NCBI GenBank assembly: GCA_018985225.1
Contig: JADGIF010000200.1
Coordinates: 1-14,999 of the forward strand
Direction of reading: 5' to 3'
Length of the DNA: 14,999 nucleotides
Source of the DNA: Amoeboradix gromovi
Lineage: Eukaryota > Sanchytriomycota > Sanchytriomycetes > Sanchytriales > Sanchytriaceae
This document shows, piece by piece, positions 7,523 through 14,999 of the stretch; positions within the stretch are counted from its first letter, which is position 1; each line of letters begins with the position of its first letter. Both the position numbers and the translations under genes were made by a program. Below the pieces are notes generated by a model. It worked only from the letters and a program-made list of their open reading frames with translations. It searched no databases and was not told where the DNA came from.

Positions 7523-8371
7523 ATGATTTATTCAAGAAAACAATCGAGCTGTATCTCTCACAGAAGGATGGAGTTAGTTATGTTTCACTACTTTCCGAAT
7601 AGACAATCTTCATCAAAAGGAAGGATTGCTGCCAGTTTCGCAGCGCTTGGGATTGCATATTATATGTTAAGCGAAGAAGCACCGTTTACAAAAAGGAGAA
7701 GATTAATTTTGACTTCTCCAATAATGGAGCAATATATGGCTGAGCAGTCATATTCTAGTATAATCTCACAAACTAGAAATGCGTTATTGAGCAAAAACAG
7801 TCCATATCATCAAAAGATATCGGAAATAGCTAAAAAATTAATATCCAGCAATCAATCAATTCTGCCAACGGATGTGGACTGGGATGTCCATGTTATTGAT
7901 TCTAGCGATATGAATGCATTTGTGTTACCCAACGGTAAAATATTCTTTTTCAAGGGTCTTTTTAATTTGATCCAAAACGATTCGGAATGTGCTGCTGTTT
8001 TAGCACATGAACTATCTCACGTTGTTGCTCGTCATTCTGCAGAATCAACATCTTTTATGAGCCTTCTAACTCTCATTTCTCTTGTTCTTGGATTTCATGT
8101 GAGTGGAGTTGAAAGTATTTTAGCTACCTCAAATAGCAGAAAAATGGAGCATGAAGCTGACGAAATCAGCTTACATTTAATGGCTAACGCTTGCTATGAC
8201 CCCTACTCAGCTGTTGAATTATGGCGCAAATTTGAGTTATTAGATAAAAATAGAAACATCGAGTTTTTGAGTACTCATCCAACTCATAAGAATAGAGCGG
8301 AGAGAATCAAAAGTAAGATTCCTGATGTCGGTGACTGGAAGAAGAACTGTAAATTTAAGTGGTGGTATTAA
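7523..8371 (+). CDS. OMA1: Oma1-type mitochondrial M48 metallopeptidase
   Basis: Predicted zinc metalloprotease of 282 residues of peptidase family M48, Oma1 branch, which in yeast and animals sits in the mitochondrial inner membrane and cleaves membrane proteins under stress. The sequence shows a basic N-terminus rich in Arg, Ser and His, compatible with mitochondrial import, and a short hydrophobic stretch near 36-49. The active site is AHELSHVVARH (HELSH at 162-166). A hydrophobic segment at 178-200 is followed by the third-ligand motif MEHEAD (Glu209 the likely zinc ligand). The family signature STHPTHKNRAERI is near 250-262. NAFVLPNGKIFFFKGL upstream of HExxH is also typical. All catalytic residues are present and the length fits compact fungal Oma1. 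ATG 7523 is the first in frame, with Met16 and Met20 as alternatives. The Fanzor relic lies 181 bp upstream, divergently oriented. Confidence 0.9.
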   Translation: MIYSRKQSSCISHRRMELVMFHYFPNRQSSSKGRIAASFAALGIAYYMLSEEAPFTKRRRLILTSPIMEQYMAEQSYSSIISQTRNALLSKNSPYHQKISEIAKKLISSNQSILPTDVDWDVHVIDSSDMNAFVLPNGKIFFFKGLFNLIQNDSECAAVLAHELSHVVARHSAESTSFMSLLTLISLVLGFHVSGVESILATSNSRKMEHEADEISLHLMANACYDPYSAVELWRKFELLDKNRNIEFLSTHPTHKNRAERIKSKIPDVGDWKKNCKFKWWY

Positions 8372-8837
8372 AAGTATTTGAGACCAATTTCAGAAAATAC
8401 CCGCAACTCTAAATCAGAAGACTTCCTGGAAAGATTTTTCGGTCCCATTACATGTCATCAAGCCTTTTCTCAATATCAAAATGCACTTGCAATATATCTT
8501 TCAAAATAACTTGGCTGATTAGCACTTGAGCATATGCTGCAATATCTCAGCCGATAACCATTTTCATATTGTCTTGATGTTTGTAATGTTGTCTTACTCA
8601 CAAACAAGGCAGAATTTGAATGTCTTCCTTTATTCTATCATCTTCACAGCATATCCCTTCTTAATCCTGATAAACTTTTGTGTCTGATGACACGAAGATG
8701 TTGGATTCAGAGTGTGATTTCTAGGTGTTCCTTCTATTTAGAAATGAAGACTTTTTGTCAGAATGGGTCTCATATATTGGATGAACGAGTTGTAGTCAAG
8801 ATCCAAAAAAAGAATCAAAAAGTTAATCAACTTGTTT
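8372..8837. other. Intergenic stretch with a 93-codon stop-free frame of unknown status
   Basis: No recognisable gene. On + the frame 8558-8839 is open for 93 codons after a TAA, but its first ATG is deep inside (M-T-R-R-C-W) and the translation resembles no family I know. It is in the same reading frame as the cysteine-rich frame that starts beyond the 13-bp repeat, separated from it by three stops lying in and around that repeat. It may be chance, a lost exon or an old mobile-element fragment. No tRNA was seen. Confidence 0.3.
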
Positions 8838-8881
8838 GAAACAATTGAATGAAACAATTGAATGAAACAATTGAATGAAAC
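8838..8881 (+). repeat. 13-bp tandem repeat, three copies plus partial
   Basis: GAAACAATTGAAT is repeated exactly at 8838-8850, 8851-8863 and 8864-8876, with five more bases of a fourth copy. Each unit contains the palindrome CAATTG. It lies just upstream of the cysteine-rich frame. Since 13 is not a multiple of 3, changes in copy number would alter frame if the region were coding; as it stands it contains stop codons in the frame of its neighbours. Confidence 0.9.
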
Positions 8882-8884
8882 CAG

Positions 8885-9259
8885 TTGCTCATTTCAAGTT
8901 ATGAATTTGTTACTCGTTCAATTATTTGCAAGAACCAGAACCCTTGTGACAAGCGCATTATAAGGAATCACCATTGTCTTCCCAAATGCAACAACTACAT
9001 GGATGCTGGCACAAAGCTTATTGAGTGCAAAAGCACCGCAAAAAAAGGTTGCTTAAAGTCTAAAAGCAATTAGATTACAAAGAAAGCAGGATATGATGTT
9101 TGTATGCTAACTTACTACAACTGTCTTCTAACAGGTCCTTGTGCAGACGACTGCTCCGCATTTTTACGCTCTGAAGGTAACAGCGATCGTGAGTGTACTG
9201 CTAATCCTCTGTTGCAAAGTTGTGCAAATGCGAAGAAAGATTGTAAAGATTTATTTTAA
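8885..9259 (+). pseudogene. Cysteine-rich two-module gene interrupted by an in-frame TAG
   Basis: One reading frame runs from after the 13-bp repeat to a TAA at 9257-9259, broken only by TAG at 9071-9073. The part before the TAG has cysteines spaced C-5-C-9-C-3-C-12-C-7-C; the part after has C-6-C-5-C-3-C-13-C-8-C-6-C. The matching spacing suggests two homologous disulphide-rich modules of one extracellular protein. There is no convincing start: the frame opens with TTG and no signal peptide is in frame. A hydrophobic start, MNLLLVQLFA, exists at 8901 but in another frame and soon stops. The simplest reading is a decayed gene for a small secreted protein. Alternatives are a short intron ending at the AATTAG that contains the TAG, or sequence error. 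The family is not recognised. Confidence 0.45.
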
Positions 9260-9575
9260 ATAGTAAGCCATTGTCTTCAAAATAATAAATCTTGATGCTT
9301 ATGGATATTATAATTTACTCGGGCTCTACTAATGTGGATGCTAACATTGTATTGAGCAGGACTAGCTTTTAGCAAAACAAATTTCATCGCTTGTTGCAAT
9401 GACAACATTGTAGAAATCCACGTAAAAAGTGTTGTGTTTTTAAGAACCCAATGATAGTAAGGTTCCAACTTTCATAGAGCTGGAATGTGGGCTTTCGAAT
9501 GGCTTTCTGACATCCAATCACTATTTTCAGAAACGATTTAAGAAATTGTCAGCCCATGTGAATCAAAAGTGCAGG
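9260..9575. other. Spacer upstream of the LRR gene with a candidate 74-nt intron
   Basis: On + the frame of the LRR gene is open upstream from 9426 but lacks an in-frame ATG except by splicing. ATGATA at 9451-9456 is followed at once by a good donor, GTAAGG. A good acceptor, CTATTTTCAG, ends at 9530, and joining is in phase. The product would begin M-I-K-R-F-K-K and lead into the hydrophobic signal core. The minus strand has a 63-residue frame (9468-9277) that I do not recognise and treat as chance. The promoter of the LRR gene must lie in this stretch. Confidence 0.4.
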
Positions 9576-11312
9576 ATGTTGACGATCTGCATTTCGATCG
9601 CAACAGCGGTATCCATAGATTGCCCAAAGGTGGTAAGTTTAGCTACAGGATTAAACATGAATTCTGTTAATCCAGAACACATGTCTACAATAAGTGTAAA
9701 CTGTTGCAATAATACTAGAGTCACTTGCACCATCGATAGAGTGATAAAAATAGACTGGAGTAGTATGGGACTCACTGGATTTATCAACGGTAGTTACATC
9801 CCAAGTTACTTACAGAGTTTAAATCTAGGAAACAATGCCATAGAAGGCACAATTCCATCCACTCTACCATCTTCCTTAACATATCTCAATCTTCAAAACA
9901 ATTTACTAGTGGGTTCCATCCCTGCCTTGCCACCTTCCTTGACGACACTGACTTTGGTATCAAACATGTTAAATGGTACTCTCACAAATTTCCCAAGTAC
10001 TTTGACAAACATCCGTATAGGCTATAACTCACTAACAGGAACGATACCTGCTCTTCCAACATCTCTTCAGACTCTGTATCTCTTCTATAACAAATTTTCT
10101 GGCTTCATACCAAACCTGCCTGCAACCTTAAAAGATTTCAGAGCAGGCCAAAACTCTTTGAGCGGAAGTATTCCGACTTTGCCACCATCATTGTCTGCAT
10201 TGCTGCTACCTAACAACTGTTTGACTGGTAATTTACCATTGCTTCCAACTAAGTTAAACACTATTTACCTTTCAAGCAACCAATTGACAGGTTCAATACC
10301 AAGTCTTCCAAGTGGTTTAACTGATTTAAGACTGCAGAGCAACCAGTTTTCAGGAACAATTCCTGCAAACCTTCCTAGTATGCTACAGTATTTGATGCTG
10401 AACTCGAACTTATTCACAGGAAGCATTCCAAGCCTTCCACTTCAGTTGATATGGTTATCGTTGTACCAGAATTCTATATCCGGTGCTGTTCCAGATAATT
10501 TACCAAACACTTTGACAAACCTCGACTTGCATGATAATCGGCTGTCTGGTAATCTTGCTAACATGCCTACTAGTTTAACTTACCTTGATGTATCAATCAA
10601 CGGGTTTTCCGGTACATTAAGCATTCACAAACCAGGTTATTTGAATATAAAGAGCAACAACATTACAGATGTGTTTATCAGCGATACTTCAACACTGAAA
10701 TTTTGTGATTTGAGTAGCAATCCCTTAGTACAAAGTAGTAACATAAACAGTTTGACAATGTGTACAATCATTGAAGAGAGAACTTCAACCACAATGAAAA
10801 GCATGTTATCTACATTAGTACGGGAAACGAAAAGTTCATCAGAGGCAGCAAGTATTGCTAGTTTATCAGGGATTCGTAGCAGTATCACAAAAACGATGGC
10901 GAATATCAATGCGATATCTTCTAAACATCATGAAATTCATGCAACATCAGTCTTAGAAACCTCTCTAGATGACTTAGACACATCCTCTTATACTAGTGAA
11001 ATAGACTTTGATAAATATACATTACAGAACAGATCTGAAATTACTACTTTAAACATCTTGACCGGGTTCAAGAAAAGTTCTGTTAGTTCAAAATCTACAA
11101 GCATAATTAGTGATTTAGATGGAGCAGATGCAAAATCAAATACTAGCCAAACCAAAACTTTGACATATGTGTTAGCTGGAGTTGGAGTTTTTAGTCTAAT
11201 AGCCGTTATAGCATCAGTTCTGTTAAGAAAACCTCAAAACGAGTATCCTGCTGAGAGGAAACGACATCGTCATAGGCGAAGAAATAGCATTCGTCATATA
11301 CAAACGATGTAA
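9576..11312 (+). CDS. Type I membrane protein with plant-like leucine-rich repeats
   Basis: Predicted surface receptor-like or adhesion protein, 578 residues from the first in-frame ATG. Order: hydrophobic leader MLTICISIATAVS; a cysteine cap with VNCCNNTRVTC followed by GLTG, like the N-terminal cap of plant LRR proteins; then about twelve repeats of 21-22 residues running to about residue 350, each L-P-x-S-L-x-x-L-x-L-x-x-N-x-L-x-G-x-I-P-like; then a Ser/Thr-rich stalk of about 150 residues; a transmembrane helix (YVLAGVGVFSLIAVIASVLL); and a short, very basic cytoplasmic tail (RKRHRHRRR). There is no kinase or other intracellular domain, so signalling would need a partner. The 21-residue period is shorter than the 24 of plant receptor kinases. 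The partner or ligand cannot be deduced. A spliced start at 9451 would lengthen the leader with basic residues. Confidence 0.82.
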   Translation: MLTICISIATAVSIDCPKVVSLATGLNMNSVNPEHMSTISVNCCNNTRVTCTIDRVIKIDWSSMGLTGFINGSYIPSYLQSLNLGNNAIEGTIPSTLPSSLTYLNLQNNLLVGSIPALPPSLTTLTLVSNMLNGTLTNFPSTLTNIRIGYNSLTGTIPALPTSLQTLYLFYNKFSGFIPNLPATLKDFRAGQNSLSGSIPTLPPSLSALLLPNNCLTGNLPLLPTKLNTIYLSSNQLTGSIPSLPSGLTDLRLQSNQFSGTIPANLPSMLQYLMLNSNLFTGSIPSLPLQLIWLSLYQNSISGAVPDNLPNTLTNLDLHDNRLSGNLANMPTSLTYLDVSINGFSGTLSIHKPGYLNIKSNNITDVFISDTSTLKFCDLSSNPLVQSSNINSLTMCTIIEERTSTTMKSMLSTLVRETKSSSEAASIASLSGIRSSITKTMANINAISSKHHEIHATSVLETSLDDLDTSSYTSEIDFDKYTLQNRSEITTLNILTGFKKSSVSSKSTSIISDLDGADAKSNTSQTKTLTYVLAGVGVFSLIAVIASVLLRKPQNEYPAERKRHRHRRRNSIRHIQTM

Positions 11313-11518
11313 GTTCAGTAAATTATTAGACTATCACAGGCCACGATTTAAAGCTCAACCAATTTTATTCAATAATTGCTCATCTTACAAATTCTGTGAG
11401 GAAGACTATAGCCATTAAGAAATCATAGTTTGGCTACTGCATTGTCTCTTTGCGGCATGAGATGAGCAGAAGAGCGCATGTCGAATGCTGCGGCAAAATG
11501 AGTCCTTGAAACATAGCC
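11313..11518. promoter_or_regulatory. Short spacer containing the UGT promoter
   Basis: A 206-bp interval between two genes on the same strand. A TGA at 11507-11509 closes the UGT frame just before its ATG. ACATAG ends two bases before that ATG and could be a splice acceptor, but no upstream ATG with a good donor in the required phase was found. A perfect GTAAGT overlaps the stop of the LRR gene and is probably fortuitous. Confidence 0.3.
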
Positions 11519-13000
11519 ATGCTTTTAAGTGCAATCTTCGGGGCAAAAATGATAGTAGGTTGCGCTTTAGGAGGTACATTCTCACACGCTCGCCCAATTC
11601 TAGCTTATTTAAGTGCTTTACAAGAGAGAGGCCATAAGGTAGCATTTGCCTCGGTCTCTGAGAACTTATCGTATATGAAGAATTACACCTTTGATTTTTT
11701 GGATCTAGGACCTCAACCGGATAACGGTAAAAGTCACAAAGAGATAATTGAAAGAGAAGACTTAGATTTATTTGTTGACCTACCGTATGCTAGAAAAAAC
11801 ATTTTTGACATTCACTACAATTCTTCTATGTTAGGCTTTCAGAGAGTCTTATCAAATATATCAGTAGATTTTTTTATATGCGATGTCTTTGCTGAGGCGT
11901 GTTTTGACACAGCAATAAAGAATAACACCGAGTATGCTGTCGCTTCATTTGCACTGGGACTTGGTGGATTCTACGACTATCCATACATACCTAGTGCCTT
12001 TATGGAAGAAACTGAACAGAACTGGGGGTTTCGGCAGCGATTCTTGAAAACTTGGTACATACTCCCTAAGCTAATATACTTCATGTTGCCATCTGTGAGA
12101 GAGCTGGACAGCAAGAGATCTAAATTCAATGTAGCGCCTTCAAAAGGTCCTTCAGATAGGTTCAATAATAGGCTTTATATTTTGAACACCTTGCCGGGAT
12201 TTTGGAATGTGGAGATACCTCCAAATGTGATACAAATTGGTCCAGTGTTCCAAAATCCTTTTTCAAAGATGGATTCAAGCACCAAGGGTTGGCTGGATTC
12301 TCAGTCTAGGACTGGTAAAAAGGTTGCGTATGTAGCATTTGGGAGTATGGCTTATTTAGCTGCTTCTCACCTGCTGAAAATATTTTCTGGTCTTAAATGC
12401 GCTGGATATTCAGTGCTGTTTGCTTCCAAATCATTTAATGCTTCGGAATTTTCTAGTGAAGATTTGGTTAATGTATTTCACATAAAATGGGCTGCACAAC
12501 AAGACATCCTTCACCACTCTGCCGTTAAGTTGTTTGTCAGTCACGGGGGAATTGAATCAATGCACGAGTCTATTGAGGCGGGGGTCCCACTTCTAATAAA
12601 GCCATTTTATGGTGACCAGACAATAAATGCGAAAAAGATCAAAGGTGCTCACATTGGAGAGTACATACTGAATAAGTACAACTTTCAAAGCAATGAGATA
12701 TGTGAGTTGTCTGCCAAAATATCCAACTCTACGACATACACAACTAGCATGAAGAAATATCAGGCATTGCTGAAATTGAAGGTCCGTAATAATGTTAATC
12801 TTGCAGCTGATTATATCGAATATGTTATGGAGAATGGTGTGGATATATTAACCACTAAATCGCAGAACATGAACGTCTTTGCCGCATCCAACTACGATGT
12901 TATATTGTCAGGATACATTCTTTTATTTGTAGCTGCAATGGCATTTTACAAATGTGCAAAATGGATTTTGAAGTCAAAGAAAAAGATAAAAAAAGAATAA
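11519..13000 (+). CDS. UDP-glycosyltransferase, microsomal GT1 type, membrane-anchored
   Basis: Predicted UDP-sugar-dependent glycosyltransferase of 493 residues (CAZy GT1, UDP-glucuronosyl/glucosyltransferase group), transferring a sugar to a small lipophilic acceptor such as a sterol, lipid or xenobiotic; the acceptor is unknown. The N-terminal half begins VGCALGGTFSHARPI, matching the acceptor-binding lobe with the catalytic His in the SH context. The C-terminal donor-binding signature is present: KWAAQQDILHH at 323-333, FVSHGG at 339-344, then E, GVP and GDQTINA at 365-371. It ends with a transmembrane helix (about 460-482) and a Lys-rich tail whose last five residues, KIKKE, fit the KxKxx ER-retrieval pattern, so an ER location with a lumenal catalytic part is likely. 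The leader MLLSAIFGA is very short for a signal peptide. The TAA stop overlaps an AATAAA; another lies at 13044. Confidence 0.88.
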   Translation: MLLSAIFGAKMIVGCALGGTFSHARPILAYLSALQERGHKVAFASVSENLSYMKNYTFDFLDLGPQPDNGKSHKEIIEREDLDLFVDLPYARKNIFDIHYNSSMLGFQRVLSNISVDFFICDVFAEACFDTAIKNNTEYAVASFALGLGGFYDYPYIPSAFMEETEQNWGFRQRFLKTWYILPKLIYFMLPSVRELDSKRSKFNVAPSKGPSDRFNNRLYILNTLPGFWNVEIPPNVIQIGPVFQNPFSKMDSSTKGWLDSQSRTGKKVAYVAFGSMAYLAASHLLKIFSGLKCAGYSVLFASKSFNASEFSSEDLVNVFHIKWAAQQDILHHSAVKLFVSHGGIESMHESIEAGVPLLIKPFYGDQTINAKKIKGAHIGEYILNKYNFQSNEICELSAKISNSTTYTTSMKKYQALLKLKVRNNVNLAADYIEYVMENGVDILTTKSQNMNVFAASNYDVILSGYILLFVAAMAFYKCAKWILKSKKKIKKE

Positions 13001-13001
13001 A
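12996..13001 (+). terminator. Poly(A)-signal hexamer overlapping the UGT stop
   Basis: AATAAA spans the last Glu codon, the TAA stop (12998-13000) and one base beyond. A second AATAAA sits at 13044-13049 and may be the one used. The interval 13001-13358 to the converging Atg13-like gene carries no other recognisable feature; a 76-codon + frame overlapping the 3' end of Atg13 is judged fortuitous. Confidence 0.4.
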
Positions 13002-13357
13002 TTCCATTCACTAATTTCTGCTGTTTGTTTTTCTACTCATTGTAATAAAGTGTTTCCATTATCGTTTAAAATTAAGAGATACTTTGGCAAATCTAGCCAT
13101 TAATCCTTTATTGCGAATTATATAAACCGTATTCAGAGTAAAACGTCAGCCTAAGAACATCAAGATAAATTCCTTATACTTGGACAGACTGTATGATGTG
13201 CAACATATTTATTTGAGTATTTTTAGACCAAAGTGCGCTTTAAATTCTGCAACACCAGATTGAACCAAAAACCAGCATCTATGTGTATATTCATCTTCTC
13301 ACTACTCTATTTGTTCATATGTCTACGTGATCTCCAAACCCTAAGTGATACTAAACA

Positions 13358-13363
13358 TTTATT
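13358..13363 (-). terminator. Poly(A)-signal hexamer overlapping the Atg13-like stop
   Basis: On the minus strand AATAAA covers the end of the last Glu codon, the TAA stop and one further base, the same arrangement as at the ends of LPMO-like copy 1 and the UGT gene. Confidence 0.4.
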
Positions 13364-14333
13364 CCGCAAGTTTGCTCAAATCCATAAACGACATTCTAAA
13401 TATTTCATTCTCGGCAACCTCTTCGTAGTTGTCTTGCTTCATGGCTGCTATTTTAGCATTTAGTAGTTTAAGTACTTGTTGTTGGATTTTAACCTCATCC
13501 TCTTGGGAATGATTTTGAAAAACTATTTTGGGTATATTAGATACAATTCCATCAAGTTTGCGTTGCAATTCTTCCTGAGTGTCTGGTTTACGATGAAGCA
13601 GCATTTTAATTTCTGATTTGGATGACATGCTGAAATTTGCAGGCGATCGATAATCTAATTTGACCATTACAGCACCAATTTGAGTATCTACCACGGGCAT
13701 ATCATAGCTGAGACGCTCGTCAGTGTTATCTATCTGCTTTTCCAATGGAAATGCATCTGATTCTGGTGGATCCTGAGAATACAAATTAAATGTGACATGC
13801 CATCCAAATCTCTTCATTATTTTGGACTTCTCAGACTTGAGTAGATTATGAGCAGGCAATCTCTTCAAAATAGCAAGCAAAAGCCTGAAGTATTGGCACG
13901 CAAACTTATAGACGGATTTGATGTCCAAATCTTGTTTTTTAGAGTCATCAAGAGATATTAGCCATTTCTCAAGTACCACTGATTTTATTTCTTTGGATAT
14001 CTCGTTCTGATTAAAATAAATTTTAGTGTTGTCGTTGAGATGCTTCCAACTTAAAATAATCTCTAATGTTGTTGGTTGCAAAAATACAGGCAGATCAGAA
14101 GAAAGCCTATCCATCCATGAGAGATCCAAATGAATAGGCTCAGATTGGTATAGGAGATTAAACCAGTGGTCTTGTGGAGAGACCAGATTAGATGTATTTA
14201 ATCTTGATTGAAGAATTGTTTGAAATAGCTTTTCGTAGAAGTGACGAAGCATTGATATTAGTTTGGAGCGACTTTGGTGAAAATTAGACAGCTGGCTCAA
14301 TGGTGATGAAGACAATTCACTAGTTTCCGACAT
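13359..14333 (-). CDS. ATG13: Atg13-like HORMA-domain autophagy protein, short form
   Basis: Predicted regulatory subunit of the Atg1/ULK autophagy-initiation complex, 324 residues. Features of the Atg13 N-terminal HORMA domain: an opening helix SKLISMLRHFYEKLFQTILQSR at 23-44 (family members have a closely similar helix before ILQSR), VLEKWLISL at 120-128, the helix YKFACQYFRLLLAILKRLPAHNL at 142-164 (compare the 'LFRSLY...RLLPA' region of Atg13), and the strand pair VVDTQIGAVMVKLDYR at 214-229, matching the T-x-I-G-x-(L/M)-x-V-x-Y-R element. The remaining 95 residues are charged and partly helical. Yeast Atg13 has several hundred disordered residues after HORMA that bind Atg1 and Atg17; here that part is almost missing. 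FMDL near the end could be an Atg8-interacting motif. The stop overlaps AATAAA on the minus strand. The assignment rests on recognition by eye. Confidence 0.68.
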   Translation of the reverse strand: MSETSELSSSPLSQLSNFHQSRSKLISMLRHFYEKLFQTILQSRLNTSNLVSPQDHWFNLLYQSEPIHLDLSWMDRLSSDLPVFLQPTTLEIILSWKHLNDNTKIYFNQNEISKEIKSVVLEKWLISLDDSKKQDLDIKSVYKFACQYFRLLLAILKRLPAHNLLKSEKSKIMKRFGWHVTFNLYSQDPPESDAFPLEKQIDNTDERLSYDMPVVDTQIGAVMVKLDYRSPANFSMSSKSEIKMLLHRKPDTQEELQRKLDGIVSNIPKIVFQNHSQEDEVKIQQQVLKLLNAKIAAMKQDNYEEVAENEIFRMSFMDLSKLAE

Positions 14334-14999
14334 AGAGAGTTCACAAATTCAATGGTCTGAAGGAGAAATATATGCGTCAATCCTTGTAAAAAGTAGACTG
14401 AAATAGCGTAAAAGCGAATGACTAGAGAGCAGCAAAAGGCTTAAAGATTCTAATAGATCCCCTAAAGCATCGAGAAGACAACATGGAAGTCTTGCTAGAG
14501 CACTATTCTAGCAACAAATTCTTCGCTAACACCAAAAAGCTCGCCAAAAGTAATTAATTGTATAGAAAATAGTTGCATAAGCTATGCAAAACGATAAAGT
14601 GAAAAGTAACAACATCCAAACTGTGCTTAGCTTTAATTAGAATTTATAGATGCGTTAAGCAATCAATTATAGATCCAGGTTATGCCAATGCATCCACTTT
14701 GATGCAGTTCTAAATTAAGATGTAAATACGTGTAAAAGCGATCATAAATTCATAGTAGGTTTATTGAGCGATCAGTAATTTGACAGACAAAAACGAGGAA
14801 TAACCAGCAATGAACTTTCACTTAGAGCAGATGTGAATACGGAAGTCTCCACTTGAATATGTCTTCTTTGTAAGATCCCTTGTTTTAAATAGTTGTCTAG
14901 ATTTTGAAGCGTCTGCAAAAGAAACAAAGGGGACATGCTCTGTAAAAACTAGACTAGACAATTTGTATCGAAATTTCAAAAATAAATATTCTGTACAGC
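14334..14999. other. Right-edge region without a recognisable gene
   Basis: About 665 bp of AT-rich sequence containing the Atg13-like promoter. On + a small frame at 14483-14557 begins M-E-V-L-L-E-H-Y and runs 24 residues. Its end holds a GTAATT that could act as a donor, so it might be the first exon of a divergent gene continuing past the edge, but nothing further supports it. No tRNA, repeat or conserved motif was found. Confidence 0.3.

Noticed and set aside
8640-8740. Minus-strand segment reading KFIRIKKGYAVKMIE before a stop, faintly transposase-like
   Set aside because: Too short and without any motif that can be tied to a transposase family.
13233-13463. 76-residue + frame overlapping the end of the Atg13-like gene
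   Set aside because: Its hydrophobic stretch is partly antisense to Atg13 codons and no family is recognisable.
58-14956. 14-base inverted match TAGTCTAGTTTTTA at 58-71 and 14943-14956
   Set aside because: About one such match is expected by chance in 15 kb of AT-rich sequence, and the ends are the arbitrary window edges.

Overview
The window looks like compact, AT-rich nuclear DNA from a fungus, most likely an early-diverging lineage; I cannot name the lineage. The evidence is a set of eukaryotic housekeeping genes (a Dbp4/DDX10-type RNA helicase, a mitochondrial Oma1-type protease, an Atg13-like autophagy protein), secreted N-terminal-histidine proteins resembling lytic polysaccharide monooxygenases (LPMOs), a plant-like leucine-rich-repeat membrane protein, a microsomal-type UDP-glycosyltransferase and a Fanzor/TnpB relic. 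Gene bodies are essentially intron-free. Possible small introns are confined to the extreme 5' ends of genes for secreted proteins.

Layout. 1-60 may hold the edge of a neighbouring gene. 236-2215 (+) is the DBP4 helicase. 2419-6747 is a cluster of three paralogous LPMO-like genes: copy 1 on +, copies 2 and 3 on -, so copies 1 and 2 converge and copies 2 and 3 run head to tail. 6964-7341 (-) is the C-terminal piece of a Fanzor/TnpB-type RNA-guided nuclease, with most of the gene missing. 7523-8371 (+) is OMA1. 8372-9575 is mostly non-coding but holds a 13-bp tandem repeat and a broken two-module cysteine-rich frame split by one in-frame TAG. 9576-11312 (+) encodes a type I membrane protein with about twelve 21-residue LRRs. 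11519-13000 (+) encodes a UDP-glycosyltransferase with a C-terminal anchor and a KxKxx tail. 13359-14333 (-) is an Atg13-like HORMA protein. 14334-14999 has no recognisable gene.

How the genes relate. There is no evident pathway linking all of them. The three LPMO-like genes are the clearest functional unit. Each has an N-terminal His after a signal peptide, a second His in an NNHxGGF-type motif, a conserved C-terminal cysteine-rich module, and a variable low-complexity linker that carries a lysine-rich KCK motif. This suggests secreted copper enzymes acting on a polysaccharide such as chitin or another wall polymer and possibly held to an anionic surface. The most noteworthy signals are the tail architecture of this LPMO-like family, the Fanzor relic, the split signal peptides, the interrupted cysteine-rich gene, and poly(A)-signal hexamers overlapping stop codons. 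All assignments were made by eye; no database search was run.
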